A stretch of DNA of 55,519 nt from an uncultured Deefgea sp. (GTDB taxonomy: Bacteria; Pseudomonadota; Gammaproteobacteria; Burkholderiales; Chitinibacteraceae). The position numbers were made by a program, and so were the translations under genes. Numbering within the stretch: position 1 is the stretch's first letter; every line of letters starts with the position of its first letter. Under the pieces are notes generated by a model, which was given only the letters and a program-made list of their open reading frames with translations, was not told the origin of the DNA and did no database searches. The stretch is taken from NCBI RefSeq assembly GCF_947072475.1, contig NZ_CAMTIA010000019.1, positions 1 through 55,519 of the forward strand. Reading direction: 5' to 3'. Below are positions 18,040-28,091 of the stretch, one piece after another.

Positions 18040-18667
18040 CCATAGGACGGGCCAAAAGGCCGGTTAAAAATAAATCCACTGTGCACTGCACGTAACGCTG
18101 GGCAGAAAAATCAGCGGGTAAGCAATGTAAGGGGGTGTTTTGCTGCAACATGGCCATCACCATCGGGCTAGATAAAATATGCGCGGCATAGTCGATATCG
18201 TTAATGACAAACTCACCACGCGCCACGCCCAATGTCAGCACCTGCCGCAGCATCGCGTGCCCCGGCGCAAGCACTTCATCGTTATAAAGCTGCATGACCT
18301 CAGGAAAATTGCCCCCTTCAGTAATCATCAACTTGGGCAGCGCCGATAGCGATGTGGCGCCGACATTACGCCACCACAAATGAAATAATTCTTGCAACAG
18401 ATCCCGCGCACTGCCTTGCCAGTCTTGCAATAGCGTCGCGCCAATCGCCAGCTGCGGCAACAGCAAGGAACGAATCACCGACTTAAAGATTTCTTCTTTA
18501 TTGGCAAAGTATAAATAAGGCGTGCCACGGGTTACGCCTGCAGCACGGGCAATGTCTTCGATCTTGGTGGCGGCATAGCCTTTTTCGACAAACAAGGCCA
18601 AAGCGGCCTCGAGGATTTCCTGTGGCCGCGCTTCTTTACGCCGCGACCAACACTTTATGGGGCACAT
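18020..18667 (-). CDS. TetR-family repressor of the efflux operon
   Basis: A 215-residue TetR-type regulator. The helix-turn-helix covers about residues 16-60 (ILEAALALFVEKGYAATK, then RAAGVTRGTPYLYFANKEE), with a divergent ligand-binding C-terminal domain. It is the first gene of the pump operon and overlaps the adaptor. A 22-bp perfect palindrome 11 bases upstream of its start is the obvious operator, so it probably represses itself and the pump together, released by a pump substrate. The Arg-Arg-Lys N terminus is common in this family. Confidence 0.93.
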   Translation of the reverse strand: MCPIKCWSRRKEARPQEILEAALALFVEKGYAATKIEDIARAAGVTRGTPYLYFANKEEIFKSVIRSLLLPQLAIGATLLQDWQGSARDLLQELFHLWWRNVGATSLSALPKLMITEGGNFPEVMQLYNDEVLAPGHAMLRQVLTLGVARGEFVINDIDYAAHILSSPMVMAMLQQNTPLHCLPADFSAQRYVQCTVDLFLTGLLARPMDVSHAQ

Positions 18668-18678
18668 GACATTTCGCT

Positions 18679-18700
18679 AATAAATGAACGTTCATTTATT
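18679..18700. promoter_or_regulatory. 22-bp palindromic TetR-type operator
   Basis: AATAAATGAAC and its exact complement GTTCATTTATT meet at the centre with no mismatches. The ATGAACGTTCAT core is the type seen upstream of AcrR/NemR-like regulators. It ends 11 bases before the regulator's start codon, so binding would block its promoter or early transcription. Confidence 0.85.
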
Positions 18701-18786
18701 ATCTACACTCGCGATTTCAGCGTCAATCATTCAAAGGCATTCATCTGGTATTTATTTTGCGACACAATCCACCCCCAGATTTCTGA

Positions 18787-19716
<930 letters not shown>

Positions 19717-19734
19717 GCTGCAATCAATATGGTC

Positions 19735-19763
19735 AAAAGGACGGCGAAAGTCGTCCTTTTTTC
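19735..19763 (+). terminator. Terminator after argB
   Basis: AAAAGGACG and CGTCCTTTT form a 9-bp stem around GCGAAAGT, followed by further Ts. Confidence 0.93.
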
Positions 19764-19823
19764 TTGCATGTTAAACCCTGTCAGCTACAGTAAAAACACT
19801 GCTTAGCCAAGGGAAAACTAGAA

Positions 19824-20255
19824 ATGACTACCGCTCGTCAAATGCTCGCCGCCAAAAACAAACACGAGACCGTCGCTGTCTCGCCGAACGCGACGGTGTA
19901 TCAAGCCTTACAAGTGATGGCCGATGCCAATATCGGTGCCATTTTGGTAATGGAAAACGACAAACTCGTTGGTATTTTCTCCGAGCGCGATTACGCGCGC
20001 AAAGTAGTTTTAATGGGGAAAACCTCGTCCAACACACCGGTTGCAGAAATCATGACGCATAAATTACTTTGCGTACCGCCCAATGCCACGACCAATGAAT
20101 GCATGGGGCTTATGACAGAAAAACGCATCCGTCACTTACCGGTACTCGACGGCGACACCGTACTGGGCGTGTTATCGATCGGAGATTTGGTGCATGAAAA
20201 AATGGCCGAACAAGAATTCACTATTGAGCAACTTGAGCAATATATTTACAGCTAA
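19824..20255 (+). CDS. CBS-domain pair protein
   Basis: A 143-residue protein made of two CBS domains (about 10-65 and 75-135). The first has TVYQALQVMADANIGAILVM and FSERDYARKV; the second has MTEKRIRHLPVLDG and VLSIGDLV. Such stand-alone pairs bind AMP, ATP, NAD(H) or SAM derivatives and act as energy or redox sensors for partner proteins. AAGGG upstream supports the start. No partner enzyme is encoded next to it, so its target is unknown. The 60 bases to the HAD gene allow co-transcription. Confidence 0.92.
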   Translation: MTTARQMLAAKNKHETVAVSPNATVYQALQVMADANIGAILVMENDKLVGIFSERDYARKVVLMGKTSSNTPVAEIMTHKLLCVPPNATTNECMGLMTEKRIRHLPVLDGDTVLGVLSIGDLVHEKMAEQEFTIEQLEQYIYS

Positions 20256-20318
20256 ACGCATTGTTTATCTTGAGTAAACTCGACACAATGGCCGATCTTA
20301 TCGGCCATTTTCTCGACT

Positions 20319-20939
20319 ATGCCCCAAGCCACCTGGATTTTTGATCTCGACAATACGCTGCATCACGCTAGCCGGCATGCCTTTCCCGTGATTGATTCGG
20401 CCATGACCGCTTGGCTACAAAGTGAATTGCAACTGCAGCCATCGGCCGCCAATCAGCTACGCCAAGATTATTGGCGGCGCTATGGCGCAACTTTAATGGG
20501 CTTGATTCGCCACCATCCGCACCTAAACCCACATCATTTTTTAGCCGCTTGCCATCCATTGCCGCAGCTACTAAGCCAAGTGCATCCAATGCCACAGCTT
20601 AAATCCACACTGGCTAGACTGACCGGCAACAAGATTTTATTTACCAATGGTCCCATTGCCTACGCCACAGCCATGCTGGCGGCGCTCGATATTGAGCGAT
20701 ATTTCATCGGTATCGCCGCCATCGACACGCTCAATCTCACCCCCAAGCCTATACCCAAGGCTTATCACCAAATGCTACGCCAATTTAAACTCAAAGCCAG
20801 CGACTGCATCATGGTTGAAGACAGTATCGACAATCTAATCACCGCCAAAAAATTGGGCATGCAAACGGTCTGGTTACGCCATGGCTATAAAAATCACCCC
20901 GCCGCCGATCGCTGTATTACACAACTAAAACAGCTATAA
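20319..20939 (+). CDS. HAD-family pyrimidine 5'-nucleotidase-like phosphatase
   Basis: A 206-residue haloacid-dehalogenase phosphatase. Motif I is FDLDNTLH with the nucleophile Asp9 and acid Asp11. Motif II is in LFTNGP, motif III is the Lys in TPKPIPKAY, and motif IV is MVEDSIDNL. The helical cap between motifs I and II (IDSAMTAWLQ, RQDYWRRYGATLMGL) matches the pyrimidine 5'-nucleotidase (SDT1/PHM8-like) subgroup that removes phosphate from UMP/CMP. Substrate assignment is by family only. I see no clear ribosome site. Confidence 0.88.
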   Translation: MPQATWIFDLDNTLHHASRHAFPVIDSAMTAWLQSELQLQPSAANQLRQDYWRRYGATLMGLIRHHPHLNPHHFLAACHPLPQLLSQVHPMPQLKSTLARLTGNKILFTNGPIAYATAMLAALDIERYFIGIAAIDTLNLTPKPIPKAYHQMLRQFKLKASDCIMVEDSIDNLITAKKLGMQTVWLRHGYKNHPAADRCITQLKQL

Positions 20940-20964
20940 AAAAACGCAGCCCGTAGGCTGCGTT
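20937..20964 (-). terminator. Terminator after kup (convergent region)
   Basis: AACGCAGCC and GGCTGCGTT pair around CGTA. The A run at 20937-20944 becomes a T run on the minus strand, so it stops kup transcription. It could partly stop the plus strand too. Confidence 0.85.
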
Positions 20965-21012
20965 GATGTATAGGGTGCTAACCCTTAACTAATAATGCTT
21001 AGAGTCATATAC

Positions 21013-22905
21013 CTATAGCTCTACCTGCATCCCCATTTCAACCACCCGGTTCGGTGGGATTTTAAAGAAGTTGGTAACCCGCGTGGCGTTGCGACTCATC
21101 AAACTAAACAAGCGACGACGCCACCAGCTCATGGATGGATATTTCGCCTCAACAATCGTTTCACGCGACAAGAAGAACGACGTATTCATTTCATCAAATA
21201 CCAATTCTGGCTGCAACTGCGTCACTTGTAGCAACACTTCGGGCACATTGGGTTCTTCTTTAAAGCCAAATGTCGCCACAATTTGATAAAAACTATCGCC
21301 CAATCGCCGCACCGTGACCCGCTCTTTGAGTGGCACATAGGGAATATCATTGGTTTGCACCGTCAAGAACACCACTTGCTCGTGCAGTACTTTATTGTGT
21401 TTTAAATTATGCAATAAGGCATGCGGCACGGTGTCGGTATTGGCGGTCATAAAGATTGAAACGCCTTCAACACGTTGTGGCGGATGTGCTTCAAGGCTTT
21501 CCACAAAACCAGTTAATGGCATTTCACCTTCGCGAAGCTTGGCCGACAGCATTTTTCGCCCTCGCTTCCACGTCGTCATCAAGATAAAGGCCACCAAACC
21601 AATCACCAATGGGAACCAGCCGCCTTCATGGATTTTGAGCGAGTTAGAAGCAAACAAGGCCAAATCGACGACTAAAAATAAGCTCAACATCGCATATAAG
21701 CCATATTTTTTCCAGCCAGCCAAACCACGACCCAATACCATAAACGCCAGCAAAGTCGTCATCACCATGGTGCACGTCACCGCAAAACCATACGCGGCGG
21801 CTAAATTACTCGAGGTTTTAAAGCTAATCACCAGCAAAATCACCGACGCCAATAAAAACCAATTAATCCCCGGCATGTAAATCTGGCCAATTTCACGCTC
21901 AGACGTATGCTGGATATCCATTCTTGGTACAAAGCCGAGCTGAATCGCTTGGCTAGTCACCGAATACGCCCCAGAAATAACCGCTTGCGAAGCAATAATC
22001 GACGCACAAGTGGCCAATACCACCAGTGGCATCACCATCCATCCTGGCGCCATCATATAAAAGGGGTTTTTAATCGCTTCGGGGGTGGTCAACAATAGCG
22101 CGCCCTGCCCTAAATAATTGAGCATCAAGGCGGGCAACACCAAACCAAACCATGCATAACGAATCGCCGGACGACCAAAGTGGCCCATATCGGCGTACAA
22201 GGCTTCTGCACCGGTCAATGCCAACACCACTGCACCGAGCAAAATAAAGGCAATTTTTGGACTGGTGATAAAAAAATCAATCGCATACAAGGGGTTCAGT
22301 GCGTTTAAGACTTGAGGCGCTTTAATAATTTGTGCAATCCCTAAGCCTGCCAGTACCAAAAACCACGCAATGGTAATTGGGCCAAATAACTTGCCCATAC
22401 TGGCCGTACCGCGTGCTTGAATACCAAACAGCAGCACCATCACCACAACGGCAATCGGAATGATGTAAGGATCAAAAGTGTGCGAAACAATGCTAATCCC
22501 CTCTAGCGCCGAAAGCACTGAAATCGCCGGGGTAATGATGGAGTCACCATAAAACAACGCTGCGCCAAATAAACCAATAATGGTGATCCACATCGCCTTG
22601 CGAGAACCCGGTGTGGCATTACGCGCCGCCAAGGCCATCAAGGCCAAAATACCGCCTTCGCCGCGATTATCCGCACGCATAATAAACATGATGTATTTGG
22701 TCGAAACGACGATCATCAGGCTCCAAAAAATCAGCGATAAAATACCTAAAATATTCGCCGGATTTAAATCTAGAGCCACATGGCCGTTAAAGCATTCTTT
22801 TAGAGTGTACAGCGGGCTAGTACCAATATCGCCATAGACCACACCGATCGCACCGACGATCAGTCCGGCTAGCTTTTTTGGGTCCTGCGCTTGAGAAGTC
22901 GACAT
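21013..22905 (-). CDS. kup: Low-affinity potassium transporter Kup
   Basis: A K+/H+ symporter of the KUP/HAK/KT family in the inner membrane. The hallmark GAIGVVYGDIGTSPLYTLKE starts near residue 18, and DNRGEGGILALMALA follows. About twelve TM segments precede a C-terminal cytosolic domain (roughly 440-630) with ERVTVRRLGDSFYQIVATFG. I start at ATG 22905 (MSTSQAQD); the frame runs five codons further to a TTG. The resulting 630 residues fit the family. A terminator follows the stop codon. Confidence 0.95.
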   Translation of the reverse strand: MSTSQAQDPKKLAGLIVGAIGVVYGDIGTSPLYTLKECFNGHVALDLNPANILGILSLIFWSLMIVVSTKYIMFIMRADNRGEGGILALMALAARNATPGSRKAMWITIIGLFGAALFYGDSIITPAISVLSALEGISIVSHTFDPYIIPIAVVVMVLLFGIQARGTASMGKLFGPITIAWFLVLAGLGIAQIIKAPQVLNALNPLYAIDFFITSPKIAFILLGAVVLALTGAEALYADMGHFGRPAIRYAWFGLVLPALMLNYLGQGALLLTTPEAIKNPFYMMAPGWMVMPLVVLATCASIIASQAVISGAYSVTSQAIQLGFVPRMDIQHTSEREIGQIYMPGINWFLLASVILLVISFKTSSNLAAAYGFAVTCTMVMTTLLAFMVLGRGLAGWKKYGLYAMLSLFLVVDLALFASNSLKIHEGGWFPLVIGLVAFILMTTWKRGRKMLSAKLREGEMPLTGFVESLEAHPPQRVEGVSIFMTANTDTVPHALLHNLKHNKVLHEQVVFLTVQTNDIPYVPLKERVTVRRLGDSFYQIVATFGFKEEPNVPEVLLQVTQLQPELVFDEMNTSFFLSRETIVEAKYPSMSWWRRRLFSLMSRNATRVTNFFKIPPNRVVEMGMQVEL

Positions 22906-23007
22906 GTGTATTTCTATCAAACCAAGTAGAGGATGCGGATTATAGTCCTGTGATCCGTCACTAGGGCATGAATAAACGTCAATCGTTGCGGCAACGCAGC
23001 ATAAACA

Positions 23008-23655
23008 TTAGCTTTGGCTGATGTTGCCAGTTTGGCGTAATTCCAAAATCGTTGCCGACAGCAAATCCCAGTAAAAATAAGGGCCGGGATCGGTTTTTCG
23101 CCCGGGTGCAATCTCGCTATGCCCCAATAAAAAAGCCAGCGGGTAGCGGCGCTGTAATGCCGCAGCCAGTGAATTCAACGCTGCATATTGCGCTGGCATA
23201 AACGGTACAAAGTCCGAGCCTTCCAATTCAATACCAATCGAAAAATCATTACAGCGCTCACGCGCTTGCCAACATGAAACGCCGGCATGCCAAGCGCGCA
23301 GCGTACACGGTACAAATTGCAGGATTTCACCACTACGGCGAATCAAAAAATGCGCCGAGACCCGCAATTGCGCCAACTCTGCATAACAAGCGTGATCAGC
23401 CACATCCAGCGTATTGGTAAATAGCCGCTCAATGTCCGGACCAGTAAATTCAAGCGCGCCTGCCGGTTGCGGTGGCAAATGAATATTGTGAATCACCAGC
23501 ATATCGGGCGCTTGTCCTGCTGGGCGAGCATCGCAATTGGGGCTCGGTATCCGCTTGGCCGCATTGCACCAGCCCAGTTCATCGATTTCAAACTGCAATA
23601 TGGGCTCATTCGATTTCATTGTTGCTGATTCACACCGCTCAAGCGACTTACTCAT
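23008..23655 (-). CDS. ampD: 1,6-anhydro-N-acetylmuramyl-L-alanine amidase AmpD
   Basis: AmpD is a cytosolic zinc amidase of peptidoglycan recycling that cuts the peptide from anhydro-muropeptides and so lowers inducers of AmpC-type responses. Zinc ligands fit His56 (LVIHNI), His179 (LGHSEIAPG) and Asp189 (RKTDPG); WHAG is at 122-125. It lacks a signal peptide, as expected. The ATG at 23655 overlaps the pilR stop (ATGAGTAA), implying coupling; a second ATG at 23619 is possible. The long insert before WHAG is normal for AmpD. Confidence 0.94.
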   Translation of the reverse strand: MSKSLERCESATMKSNEPILQFEIDELGWCNAAKRIPSPNCDARPAGQAPDMLVIHNIHLPPQPAGALEFTGPDIERLFTNTLDVADHACYAELAQLRVSAHFLIRRSGEILQFVPCTLRAWHAGVSCWQARERCNDFSIGIELEGSDFVPFMPAQYAALNSLAAALQRRYPLAFLLGHSEIAPGRKTDPGPYFYWDLLSATILELRQTGNISQS

Positions 23656-25015
23656 CTTGCGTAATCCCCAATCTTTCTAAGCGATAACGCAAACTGCGAA
23701 AAGTCACGCCGAGTAATTTGGCCGCCTGCGTTCGATTAAAGCCAGTTTTATCCAGCGCCGCGATAATGGCGGCTTTTTCGACTCGATCCAGATAATCTTG
23801 TAATGGATAAGTGTCGCCTAAATTAGCCGCAACGGCTTCGGCCTTATCGCCAGAGGCGTGCTGCAATTGCAAATCGTCGAGATCAATCTGCTGGCCATCG
23901 GCCAAAGCCATTGCGCGCTCAAGTAGATTTTCTAATTCACGCACATTACCGGGAAAATCATAACGGCATAGCGCCTCTTTGGCGGCGGCAGTAAAAGCCA
24001 GCACCGGCATGCCATGCCGCGCAGCGATGTCTTCGACTAAAAACTGGGCGATCAATAATACATCGTTGCCCATTTCGCGCAGTGCCGGCATTTTTAGCTC
24101 GATCACATTCAGTCGATAATACAAATCTTGCCGAAAACGCCCAGCCTCAACGCAGCGCGAGAGATTTTGATGCGTTGCCGAAATAATCCGCACATCCACG
24201 TCTTCTTCTTGCACCCCGCCCACTTTGCGTACTTTGCGCTCTTGAATGGCGCGCAGCAATTTAACTTGCATCAGCAAGGGCAAATCGGCGACTTCATCTA
24301 AAAAGAGCGTACCGCCGTGCGCCGCTTGAAAAAAGCCATCGCGATCCTCCAAGGCGCCAGTAAATGCGCCTTTGCGGTAGCCAAAAAACTCACTTTCCAT
24401 CAAGTTTTCTGGAATCGCCCCGCAGTTCACCGCAATAAATGGCTGATCCACCCGGCTTGAGCAGCTATGAATCGTTCGCGCGGCCCGCTCTTTACCTGAA
24501 CCAGATTCTCCGGTGACGTACACTGGCGCTTGATTGCGCGCTAGTTTTTCAATTAATACCAAAGCGTGTTGCAATGCCGGCGAATCACCCAGCAGCGGAC
24601 GATCTCGCCGGGCGGCTTTCACCGCTGGCGTGGCTTCGATTTTAAGCGCTGATTTCACTAAAGCGCGTAGTTGCTCCAGTGCCACCGGCTTGGCCAAATA
24701 ATCAAACGCACCGGCTTTGAGTGCCGCAACGGCATTCTCGGTATTGCCATACGCAGTAATCACCGCAATCGGTAAATCTAAACCTTTACTTTGAACATAC
24801 CGAACTAGATCTAAGCCCTCACCATCGGGCATGCGCATATCGGTCAAACACAAATCAAAATGCTGGCGATCAATCAAAGCTTTGGCGGCAATCACCCCAT
24901 TGGCGGTTTCAACCGCCAGCCCCATTTTGAGCAACGTTAATTCGAGTAGTTCGGCCAAATCAGGCTCATCATCCACCACCAAAACTCGGGGTAATACTTT
25001 AGATTTTTTCGCCAT
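23648..25015 (-). CDS. pilR: Type IV pilus response regulator PilR (NtrC family)
   Basis: A sigma-54-dependent activator of pilin transcription. The receiver domain has the acidic pair Asp15/Asp16, phospho-acceptor Asp59 and Lys109. The AAA+ domain has Walker A GESGSGKE at 169-176 and the sigma-54 contact GAFTGA at 216-221. The Fis-type helix-turn-helix (NRTQAAKLLGVTFRSLRYRL) ends the protein. The frame extends to 25201, but 25015 (MAKKSKVLPRVLVVDDE) is the family start, giving 455 residues. It overlaps pilS by 17 bases. No pilin gene is in this window. Confidence 0.93.
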   Translation of the reverse strand: MAKKSKVLPRVLVVDDEPDLAELLELTLLKMGLAVETANGVIAAKALIDRQHFDLCLTDMRMPDGEGLDLVRYVQSKGLDLPIAVITAYGNTENAVAALKAGAFDYLAKPVALEQLRALVKSALKIEATPAVKAARRDRPLLGDSPALQHALVLIEKLARNQAPVYVTGESGSGKERAARTIHSCSSRVDQPFIAVNCGAIPENLMESEFFGYRKGAFTGALEDRDGFFQAAHGGTLFLDEVADLPLLMQVKLLRAIQERKVRKVGGVQEEDVDVRIISATHQNLSRCVEAGRFRQDLYYRLNVIELKMPALREMGNDVLLIAQFLVEDIAARHGMPVLAFTAAAKEALCRYDFPGNVRELENLLERAMALADGQQIDLDDLQLQHASGDKAEAVAANLGDTYPLQDYLDRVEKAAIIAALDKTGFNRTQAAKLLGVTFRSLRYRLERLGITQDE

Positions 25016-26585
25016 CGGTATATCCAAATAAAATTCGAAAACAAGCACCGCTCTCTGGCGGGGATTGATACTCCAGTAAAGCGGCATTGGCAGCGCAAAT
25101 TTCCCGCGCAATATACAAACCCAAACCGGTGCCTTTACTTTCGGTGGTAAAAAAAGGCTCGAACAACTGGCTTTGCGCGTCGCTGGGCACCCTAGGTCCA
25201 TCGTTAATCACACTGAGCATCCAGCCAGAGCGAAATACACTCACCGTAAAACGCAGACTATGATCTTGCTTTAAACAATAGCGCCATCCATTGCGCGACA
25301 AATTCCATAGCACTTGATGCAAATGCCCCACATCAAACCGCACCGTCGCCTCCGGCGGGCAAATGATGGCGAGCTGCACTGGGATTTTTTCTTGCTGCCG
25401 AAACTCATCGACAAAATTGGCCAGCCAATCGGCCAAGTGAATATCGATACGCTCAACTCGATCACGACGATTGAGCTCTAAGACGTCTTTCACCATTCGC
25501 TCAAGACGCAGGCTGTTGTCATTAATAATTCGCGTCAGTTTTTGCAATAAGGGATCGTCACTCGCCTCTTCGCGCATCAACTCAGCGGCATGGCTGATCG
25601 CCCCTAATGGATTGCGGATTTCATGCGCTAAATTGGCCGTTAAACGCCCCAGCGCGGCGAGTTTTAATTGCTGTGACTCACGGCGTAAGCGCGCCATATC
25701 TTCGAGATAAATCAGCACATTCCCGCTCGAATCCTGCGTCAAAGACACAAAGCGAGCACGCAAAGTATTGCGTCCCCCCGCCGTTTGCACTAATTCACTA
25801 TTGCCCAACTCAGGAAACTCGCGCCAGCGCTGTAAAGGCCCAGCCAGCTCGGGGAAATCGGCCGCTAACGGGCCACCTAAATCAGCCCGCACACCGGTCA
25901 CACGAACCGCTTGCTCATTAAATTGTTGAATTAAATTTTGATGATCGACCACCAATACGCCATCTGAAACATCTTGCAAAATCCGCGTATTCAGTTGACC
26001 TAAATTGGCAATATCCACACTGCGTCGTTCCGCCAATTCACGGTTTTCTTCGGCATACCGAGAGAGGCGGTATGCCAGCCAAGCAACCGCAAATGAAGCG
26101 ATACAGAGAAATACCGTCGACATCGGTATCGTTGACTCTAAATCACCGTGAATCGCGCTCCACAGCATTTCAGCCAATAAAGCAATGCTGGCAATCGCCG
26201 CATGAAAAATCGTCATGCGGCCACGCGCAATCAAACCGGCGCCGGCTAAATAGGGTAATAATAAAATCCCAAATCCGCTTTTAATCCCACCGCCGAGATG
26301 CATCAAAGTGACAATAAAAATCACATCAATCAACACATGAATCGACAATTGCACGTCAAAACGCGGCCATTTTTTGGCAATACCAAAGGCAAAAACAATC
26401 CCGCACAAGGTATAAAACCCTAAAATCCAAATCACTCCCCAAAAATGATCGCGCTCCAGCAAGCTCTCACCGGTGAGCAAAAACGCGCCCACCATCAAGC
26501 CGATCACGATTAATAGCCGGAAAATATTAAAAAGAGAGAGCGATTGCCATAGATGCTCACTCGATGAGCGATTGAAATCGGGCAT
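24999..26585 (-). CDS. pilS: Type IV pilus sensor histidine kinase PilS
   Basis: The membrane kinase partner of PilR. From ATG 26585, six hydrophobic segments fill about residues 20-175. A linker and PAS-like domain (VSDGVLVVDHQN) follow, then HisKA with the phospho-accepting His321 in NLAHEIRNPLGA, and the ATPase domain with GTGLGLYIAREIC. N, G1 and G2 boxes look intact. A longer frame to 26615 starts inside the rppH terminator and is rejected. PilS senses pilin levels in the membrane in Pseudomonas; the same is inferred here. Confidence 0.93.
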   Translation of the reverse strand: MPDFNRSSSEHLWQSLSLFNIFRLLIVIGLMVGAFLLTGESLLERDHFWGVIWILGFYTLCGIVFAFGIAKKWPRFDVQLSIHVLIDVIFIVTLMHLGGGIKSGFGILLLPYLAGAGLIARGRMTIFHAAIASIALLAEMLWSAIHGDLESTIPMSTVFLCIASFAVAWLAYRLSRYAEENRELAERRSVDIANLGQLNTRILQDVSDGVLVVDHQNLIQQFNEQAVRVTGVRADLGGPLAADFPELAGPLQRWREFPELGNSELVQTAGGRNTLRARFVSLTQDSSGNVLIYLEDMARLRRESQQLKLAALGRLTANLAHEIRNPLGAISHAAELMREEASDDPLLQKLTRIINDNSLRLERMVKDVLELNRRDRVERIDIHLADWLANFVDEFRQQEKIPVQLAIICPPEATVRFDVGHLHQVLWNLSRNGWRYCLKQDHSLRFTVSVFRSGWMLSVINDGPRVPSDAQSQLFEPFFTTESKGTGLGLYIAREICAANAALLEYQSPPESGACFRILFGYTDGEKI

Positions 26586-26595
26586 AAAATCCAAA

Positions 26596-26625
26596 TAAAA
26601 AAACGGGCGACCCAAGCCGCCCGTT
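26596..26625 (-). terminator. Terminator after rppH
   Basis: AACGGGCG (26602-26609) and CGCCCGTT (26618-26625) form an 8-bp stem, followed by a long T run on the minus strand. It separates rppH from pilS. Confidence 0.92.
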
Positions 26626-26636
26626 CTAATGCTGTT

Positions 26637-27131
26637 TTAGTTGACGACAGATGGCGGATGTTGACCAATCAATCGCGCTAACTCCCCCAAAGCCGCTTCA
26701 TACACGCCACGTTTGAAATCAATCACCGCCTCAAGCGGCGACCAATATTCATTCCAGCGCCATGCATCAAACTCGGGATGCGTGGTTTTACGCAAGCAAA
26801 CGTCAGAATCCTTCCCGACTAGCCTGAGCATAAACCAAATTTGTTTTTGTCCTCTGTAAGTCCCGCGCCATTCACGGCGCACCCAATTGGTCGGCACATC
26901 ATATTTCATCCAGTCCCGCGTGCGGCCCACAATTTCTACATGCTCCGGCAGCAGACCAACTTCTTCGGCCAGCTCTCGAAACATCGCCTGCTCAGGAGTT
27001 TCCCCCTGCTTAATGCCGCCTTGCGGAAACTGCCACGAATGCTCTCGCACGCGTTTCCCCCAAAACACTTGGTTCTGTTGATTAATGATAATGATGCCGA
27101 CGTTTGGCCGATAGCCGTCACGATCGAGCAT
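26637..27131 (-). CDS. rppH: RNA pyrophosphohydrolase RppH
   Basis: A NUDIX enzyme that removes pyrophosphate from the 5' end of mRNA and so starts RNase E-dependent decay. It has the RppH start [17 protein letters not shown], the [12 protein letters not shown] lead and the full box from about Gly38 to Leu60 (RELAEEVGL). The C-terminal half carries [20 protein letters not shown], diagnostic for RppH over other NUDIX proteins. At 164 residues it has normal length. AGG lies upstream of the ATG. A terminator follows. Confidence 0.96.
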   Translation of the reverse strand: MLDRDGYRPNVGIIIINQQNQVFWGKRVREHSWQFPQGGIKQGETPEQAMFRELAEEVGLLPEHVEIVGRTRDWMKYDVPTNWVRREWRGTYRGQKQIWFMLRLVGKDSDVCLRKTTHPEFDAWRWNEYWSPLEAVIDFKRGVYEAALGELARLIGQHPPSVVN

Positions 27132-27209
27132 AAGTACGACCTATTTAAGATTTCGTTGATTACCCTGATTTTTTCACATTCGCGAGCACTTGAAAACCTT
27201 TATTAACGC

Positions 27210-27294
27210 GGGGAGTGGGGAGTAGGGAATCGGGAGTGAAAAAAACCTTTCTTTTCTGCTTTTACTCCCTACTCCCTCACTCCCAACTCCCTGC
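27210..27294. repeat. GGGAGT-type palindromic array
   Basis: The left arm is a run of 7- to 8-bp units (GGGGAGTG, GGGAGTA, GGGAATC, GGGAGTG). The right arm is the complement (ACTCCCT, ACTCCCTC, ACTCCC). The centre is AT-rich. It has the same layout as the CAGAGG elements but a different unit. Confidence 0.85.
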
Positions 27295-27299
27295 CTTCA

Positions 27300-28091
27300 T
27301 CAGATAAACAGACGTCGATCGTTATGCGGGTTCATTCGCGCCAAATCACTAACAAACTCATTAAATTCAAGACCATATTCCGCTTCGAGTTTTTTGGCTT
27401 TATCGGCTAATCGCTCCCACTGCGGATTGTTTTGTCCGCGCATAAATGCAAAAGCGATCACATTGCCTTTTTGCCGTGCTGGCAAGCAAATCAATCGACC
27501 TTCAAACACTTCGGACAATTGTGCGCAATACTGCTCAAACCGGCGATCAATACTCCATAAATTCACCGCCAAAACGCCATCATCGGTGAGCTTATGTTTG
27601 CACGCGGTAAAAAAATCGGTACTGGCCAATGGTGCGGCAATGCCGGTTGCCGAATACGCATCCATCATAATCATATCGACCGATTCGTCCGCCATATTGT
27701 AAACATGCGCCGCGCCATCGCCGGTAATCACTTGCAAACGCTCATCGTCTGGCGGCAAAAAAAACATCGAGCGCGCCACATTCACCACCTGCTGAAATAG
27801 CTCAACGCACGTCAAATGCGTCGTCGGCAAATACTCATGCACCCATTTGGCAATCGAGCCGCCGCCCAAGCCAATCAACAGCATTTTTTGCGGTGGCTCT
27901 AAAAACAATAAACTGCCAAATACGCAGCGCGAATACGCCAATAGCAATTCATTGGGCGCATTGATCTTCATCGCGCTTTGCGTGTCATCGCTACCAAAAT
28001 GCAGTTTGCGAACGCCGCCCTCTTCAGAGACATCGATCATCAGCTCATCGTCAAAATTTCTCGGGCGACGCCGAGTGCGCGATAACATCAT
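27300..28091 (-). CDS. Spermidine-synthase-like methyltransferase-fold protein
   Basis: A 263-residue Rossmann-fold protein related to polyamine aminopropyltransferases. The nucleotide loop is [15 protein letters not shown], followed by the acidic CVELFQQVV and [24 protein letters not shown], the position of the aminopropyltransferase gate. The conserved GGEG-like substrate motif of true SpeE is not clear, so the reaction is uncertain. The ATG at 28091 overlaps the ttcA stop by four bases (ATGA), giving coupling to a tRNA-modifying gene. An RNA-linked methyl or aminopropyl role is speculation. Confidence 0.82.
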   Translation of the reverse strand: MMLSRTRRRPRNFDDELMIDVSEEGGVRKLHFGSDDTQSAMKINAPNELLLAYSRCVFGSLLFLEPPQKMLLIGLGGGSIAKWVHEYLPTTHLTCVELFQQVVNVARSMFFLPPDDERLQVITGDGAAHVYNMADESVDMIMMDAYSATGIAAPLASTDFFTACKHKLTDDGVLAVNLWSIDRRFEQYCAQLSEVFEGRLICLPARQKGNVIAFAFMRGQNNPQWERLADKAKKLEAEYGLEFNEFVSDLARMNPHNDRRLFI

